Shown here piece by piece: positions 59,222 through 64,000 of a DNA stretch of 64,000 nucleotides (within the stretch, counting starts at the first letter, position 1; every line of letters begins with the position of its first letter). The translations under genes and the position numbers were made by a program. Where the stretch lies: assembly GCA_039720395.1 (NCBI GenBank), contig CM077828.1, forward strand, positions 23,850,717-23,914,716, in the 5' to 3' direction. The notes under the pieces are model-generated. The model had not been told where the DNA came from, did no database searches, and saw only the letters and a list, made by a program, of their open reading frames with translations. Origin of the DNA: Liquidambar formosana (taxonomy: Eukaryota > Streptophyta > Magnoliopsida > Saxifragales > Altingiaceae).

Positions 59222-60999
59222 TCATAATTTTCTGACTATTTCTTCCGAAGCAGAGTATGTGCCCATCACTCCAACTGAAACAGCCACCATAACAATTCCC
59301 ACAATAATCACTAGCTCAAAACTCCACCTCCTATAAGCTTCTGAATTAATCTTCAGGTAACATATACATGGCAGCAAAATGGAAGCTGTGACATTTATAA
59401 TGGCTCCAACAAGAGCCATCAGTCGCTCAAAAAATGGAAAAACCAAGGCCACAATGACTGTACTAGCCAGTATTAAAGTTCTTATCAGAATGCAAATGGG
59501 CTTGATATGGCACCAGTGGCTTGGCAAATGGCTTTCGATGGCCTCCACAATAGGTGTAATTATCAGAGTGTATTTGGCCACAGGACCTACTAAAATGGTG
59601 TATATTGCTATCTTTGAGCTGAATTTATTTGCAGGTAGGCTCAATGTCACCTGTGATTGTACAGTCTCGCCGAACATTGAATAGCCAATTATTGCCATGG
59701 ATATGTAACTGAGAGTACTTAGACTAAAGCTGATGAACAAAACCTGTAATAATTAAAAAATTTATAAAAGTGAATTTGGAGTTAGTACTGGCTATATCGA
59801 TTGATGAAAATTCGACAAGTGGGTTTACAATGATTGGTTACTACATTTTGTGGAGACATTGAATATATAGCAATATATGGATAAGACCCAATATCAAGGT
59901 GTTTTCAATTAAGTTCATTGGGCTATATATCATGCACCTTAGCAACATAGGATTATTCCTACTGCTAAAGTTGTGATGTGTTAGAAGCAGTATAGACCTA
60001 GGATTCCTGTTTGGAATAAGAGTCTATAAGGAAAAGACTCTATTAGGGGCTTTTTTTAAATTTTTAATTTTTGAATAGACTTGTCCATCTCCTCTAGCTC
60101 CACAATATTCAAAAATTTTATTCTCATATTGTTTAGAGAATAACCAAGGGCCAGTCCCATTGACGGCCGCATAGAGAGAGGGGCAAGGAAAGGAAGATAC
60201 TTTTTCTTTTCTTTTTCCAATTACCTTGGAGAACTGACTTTTATCTTTCATAGAAGAGTACAAGGTTGGGAAGACCGAATGAGCTCCATAACAAAAGGCA
60301 TACAGGCTAAGAGCAGTAGGAATTCCACCCAATTTAAATAGCTCTCCTTTACCAGAAAATCCAACTGCATCAACTGCACCAACCCACAAAGTGGAGCCAA
60401 TGATAATTATAGTCGAAAGGACACCACACGCCGATATAAAAGAAAGCAGGCTCAAGTCCTTCAACCACATGGAAGGCAAAATTACCAGCCCTGCAACCAT
60501 TATGAAAGTTTGTTTTCCTCCAATGGCGTGTCCCCCAACTTCAAAGCCGTTGTAATTTGGTAATAACTTGTGTAAGTTGTCGCCTTCCAATATCAATAAT
60601 CCCACTGGGACTAGATACAGCTCTAGATACACAATGGTTGATACGATGATTTCTCCCTTGCGGCCAAATGCATGCTTGCCTATGTCGGGGTAGGTTTGAA
60701 TTGCAGGCTTGAAATCCATGCATCGTTGTAGTAGTAGCCCAGTAAAGCAAGTTACAATCGCCATTGTGAGAAGAAAAATGAGGCTTAACCATCCACCTTG
60801 TGAGAGTGTGTAGGGAATGGTTATTATTCCAATTCCTGGCAAAGCCGAAACAAGGTGAGACACGAATATTGTAGTCCATTGAAGCTCTATAATAAGAGGA
60901 AGATGAAGAATAAAAACCTGACAAGGCATTGAGTCCATTGAAGCATGATTTAATAAAGCTTGATCCTTTGTTTCTGAAGGGTGGAAGCTCCACTTCCAT
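59222..60999 (-). CDS. AVT1-type vacuolar amino acid transporter, copy D
   Basis: Exons 60999-60918, 60835-60225 and 59743-59222 (82, 611, 522 nt) join to 404 codons with no stop. The introns are 82 and 481 bp. The N-terminus is MEVELPPFRNKGSSFIKSCF and the C-terminus EEIVRKL. Compared with B it has changes such as ALPGIGIITIP before TM1, MDFKPAIQTYPD for MDSKPEIKTYPD, and VGGHAIGGK. Transmembrane and family motifs are all kept. It is the newest paralog by flank identity: its upstream side is nearly identical to that of B for kilobases. The upstream block lacks about 157 bp found in B, so expression may differ. Confidence 0.88.
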
Positions 61000-61499
61000 G
61001 ACTAGTTGAGCTGTATTTGTGATTTTGTCTTCTTTATTGCACCTGCAGTTAGTGGTAGATAACTGAATTCTAGACCAGCTTATCACCAAAGAGGCAACGA
61101 CCAAGGAAAAAAAAAAAAAAGAAGCCCTTTCATGGAATTTACAAGGACAAAGCGCTGCTGTTAATGGTGCTAGACCAACCTGAATTATGTAGCAAAATAA
61201 GGAGAAAAAAAAAAACAAAGAAGAAAGGGACCAACCTGAATTTGATCCCACCCAAGCTTGCCCAAAACTCGACTGATTGACGGCCCTACTAGAGCCTCAA
61301 ATGGAAGCAAGCATAAGCAGATTATAAAACCACAAAATTACTGATTTAAAGCGGCCACAAAAATATTGGCAAAAGCATAAATAAAAAGCAAAGATTTTAA
61401 GTTATTTTGTATAAGAAATATGGACGAATTTGAAGATAAAAAGAGTACAAATGAAGACATGTCATGTGATTATGTGAATATTCCGAATATATCATCATT
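61000..61499 (-). promoter_or_regulatory. Upstream region of AVT1 copy D, with a deletion
   Basis: Matches the B upstream region, but about 157 bp (B coordinates 33365-33521) are missing. The junction is in GCTGTTAATGGTGCTAG near 61160, with TTAA shared at both ends of the lost piece. The left half of the TTGGTCTA...TAGACCAA pair is lost. Confidence 0.6.
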
Positions 61500-62080
61500 C
61501 ATATATATATATATATATATTACTTTGAATAAAGCATATGGTCAACTACTCTAAGTCTCTAACCGTTTGAAGCAAGTTGCAATCCTAATTTAATAATTAA
61601 TAAGGGTGTTTGGCCACGGAACACATGCAATAGACAATAATTTTCTTTAATTTGCCTATCATAAAAAGAAAAAGAAAAAAGAATAGAAAAGAAAAGGTGT
61701 TTGGCCATGCGCATGCATGACAACTTATAGAAAATTATTTATCATGCAAACTGTCATGATTAAAATAAAACAAATGTAATATACATACACAAACACACAC
61801 ACACAAGGAGAAAGAGAAGGATAAAAACAAAATTCTAAATTAGCAGTAAGAGATATAATCAGAGAAGACTAAAATGGAGATATATTGAGAGGGAGAGGGA
61901 TAAGAGGAATTGAAGTAATGTTGCTGCTGCTTCACACACACAAGGAGAAAGAGAAAAGAATAAAAACAAAATTCTAAATTAGCAGTAAGAGATATAATTA
62001 GAGAAGACTAAAATGGAGATATATTGAGAGGGAGAGGGATAAGAGGAAGTAATGTTGCTGCTACTTCCACTCTATAATAA
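61500..62080. other. Segmentally duplicated spacer, D side
   Basis: Begins with (TA)n at about 61501-61520, which is the empty site matching MITE copy 6 in B. It contains a local tandem duplication of about 137 bp (61799-61935 and 61936-62060, each starting ACACACAAGGAGAAAGAG) that B has once. Confidence 0.75.
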
Positions 62081-62314
62081 GGCCATGTTTGTTTGGTTAG
62101 AATGAAATGTGTGGAAATAGAATCTAATTTCATATTCAAAATAATCTGGAATAAAATGAGATCGAAATAAACATTGCGAAATGAACATCATTATAATTCA
62201 CTATTACTGTTTGATTCCATTCCCATTTAATTACCTTATCCAAACATGTTGTTTGGAATGAATTGGAATAGGATTTCATTCCATTTATTCCATTCCAGCC
62301 AAACAAACATGGCA
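62081..62314. mobile_element. Tourist-type MITE (D side)
   Basis: Duplicate of 34486-34719 with the same ends and TAA flanks. Confidence 0.7.
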
Positions 62315-64000
62315 TAAGGGTTGAGAATGGAGAAAATACTCACGTATATATGCTAGAGGCCTGTTGTGCCACTCTTGAAGTACTCCTTCAGACAAAAGGC
62401 AGGCAATGTTATTTATAAGGGAGTGAACCACAACCCCCCCCCCCCCCCCCCCCAAAACAAAAAAAAAAAAAAAAAAAGAAAAAAAAAAGACCTTTTTCAG
62501 TTTTTCTCTCCCTATTAGTGGAGTTTACGAGTGGACTACGTTTCTCATTTTTGGTCGTTGGTTAGGGCCATATTGGCCCTACCCTACTACATACCCTTTC
62601 TTTTCTCTCCCTATTAGTGGAGTTTGCGAGTGGACTACGTTTCTCTTTTTTGGTCGGTACCCTACTACATATCCTCTTTTTGGATATCCTATTGTTAGAG
62701 ATATAGGACATTTATTAATGTGGGTCCTATATATTATTAGAGATGGATCCATATTAGAATTTATTAATCTCCATTCTCCATGTAGAGATTTAATTCATAT
62801 ATTTAATTGGCCAAAATCATTAAAGGTTGAACGAGAAATTGTTCTCTAAAGTTACCTTTGAATAGTTGGTTGAAGAATGGTAAAAGAGCTTATCCTACAT
62901 TAGAAAACTATGAATTCCTTAGTGAATTCATATATACATACATTGGGCTTATAGGTACTCAAGTTTTGTGAAGGGGGGTGGACCTAACCAATGTTAGACT
63001 TGGACCCGAAAACACCCACCCACACTAGCTAGGCTGGGTTGGGTTGGGTCAAGTGAGACCGACCCATGTGTGTTATTTTTTAAGCAAAATTTAATTTTAC
63101 TAATTCAGATTAATTACCGTTAAGAGTCATGTCTGTTAACTAGAACTGACTGTTCTGGAGAGTCACTTCGCTAGCCTTGATCAATTTGTTTCTGTTTTGA
63201 TCATCTTCTATGTACTGTAAGTTTGTAATTTTCCAAAATTTATTTCGTTCTCTTTGTGTTATATGCTTACTCACCTAAGTTTTGTGAAAGGGGGGAGGAC
63301 CTAGCCAATGTTAGACTTGGACCCAAAAACACCCGCCCACACCAAGCCAAGTTGGGTTGGGTTGGGTTGGGTCAAGTGAGACCGACCCATGTGTGTTATT
63401 TTTTAAGCACAATTTAATTTTGCTAATTTACATTAATTATCATTAAGAGTCATGTTAGAATAATCACTATTCTGGAGAGTCACTTCGCTAGCCTTGATAA
63501 ATCCGTCTTTGTTTTGATCATCTTGCAAGTTTGTGATTTTTTAGAATTTATTTCATTCTATTTGTGTTATATGCTTACTGTTTTTACAGAATTATAAAAG
63601 TACCACTTAATTTCCAACAATTATTACTTTATTAGGAAAGATTTACGTGGATTAATTATAGGTAATGGGAATAAACATTTCGTTTTGGTTAGATAATTGG
63701 GTATATTCTCACCCGCTATATGATTTCGCCCCACTAATTGCAAAATCAGGACACTGGTAACACATTTTATTGGTAGTACTAGTAGGAGTTTGTAAGGTTG
63801 GTAAGGAAATTGTTAGATAATGTGGTTGATGAGATAATCGATCAGTATCCTCATGCCTATTAGAGCATCTCTAGCTAATGGTGTGCTAAAAGGTATGTAC
63901 GTTATTGTTAAAATATAGCAATAGCACAGTTTGTTGATGCTCCAATGGTGTGCTAAAAAATAGTAATAGCATATCCTTGTGCTAAAATAATACCAAGATA
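62315..64000. repeat. Segmental duplicate of 34720-36411
   Basis: Nearly identical to the B flank, with single differences such as GGATTC/GGATCC near 62746 and CCGTTTTTG/CCGTCTTTG near 63506, and homopolymer length changes (C20 for C23 at 62434). It includes the 310-bp tandem pair, the LINE fragment (63620-63770) and the start of the GAGCATCTC MITE (from about 63863). The duplicate continues beyond the window. Confidence 0.9.

Overview
This is nuclear DNA of a flowering plant, probably a eudicot. The support is multi-exon genes with GT-AG introns, a plastid-targeted Calvin-cycle enzyme, plant-type RING and amino acid transporter families, and AT-rich intergenic DNA full of MITEs, TRIMs, LINE remnants and (TA)n tracts. 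I cannot name the species. No tRNA, rRNA or CRISPR array was recognised.

Layout. 0-1.5 kb: a MULE-type foldback MITE, two hairpin MITEs next to (TA)n, and a Stowaway MITE. 1.7-5.2 kb (+): a five-exon RING-H2 gene of the NEP1-interacting-protein type. 5.6-14.6 kb: LINE RNase H debris, a solitary SIN3-like PAH exon, a 1.85 kb foldback element holding a TRIM array, and a 3.3 kb nest of three inverted-repeat pairs. 15.9-23.0 kb (-): a complete nine-exon chloroplast ribulose-phosphate 3-epimerase gene whose last intron appears to be GC-AG. 24.6-64 kb: four direct-oriented copies (A-D, all minus strand) of a three-exon AVT1-type vacuolar amino acid transporter. A, B and D are open at 404 codons. 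C is a pseudogene with a hAT-type insertion, two nonsense codons, a 9-bp deletion and a 4-bp frameshift. The B and D units continue into an almost identical flank (about 33.3-36.4 kb and 61.0-64.0 kb), so a recent segmental duplication runs off the right edge. Between units lie duplicated captured-gene-like segments, a hAT-type element, LINE and LTR debris, and long stretches without recognisable genes.

The most unusual theme is a family of about 170-bp hairpin elements, roughly 15 copies, each carrying CACGTG motifs and almost always embedded in (TA)n. They sit at the edges of the AVT1 duplication units and form a dense run at 56.3-58.9 kb. In that run is a 1.3-kb element with about 220-bp terminal inverted repeats that encodes a broken Rep-like superfamily 3 helicase. 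Its ends resemble those of the small elements. I propose, as inference, that the two are related, which would link (TA)n-targeting, Micron-like MITEs to a replication-initiator type of protein. The B and D units give an occupied/empty site comparison for one insertion.

The functional genes do not form a pathway. The epimerase serves plastid carbon metabolism, the RING protein is a membrane-associated ubiquitin-ligase candidate, and the AVT1 cluster is a local expansion of transporters showing birth (B/D), decay (C) and upstream divergence (D lacks about 157 bp present in B).
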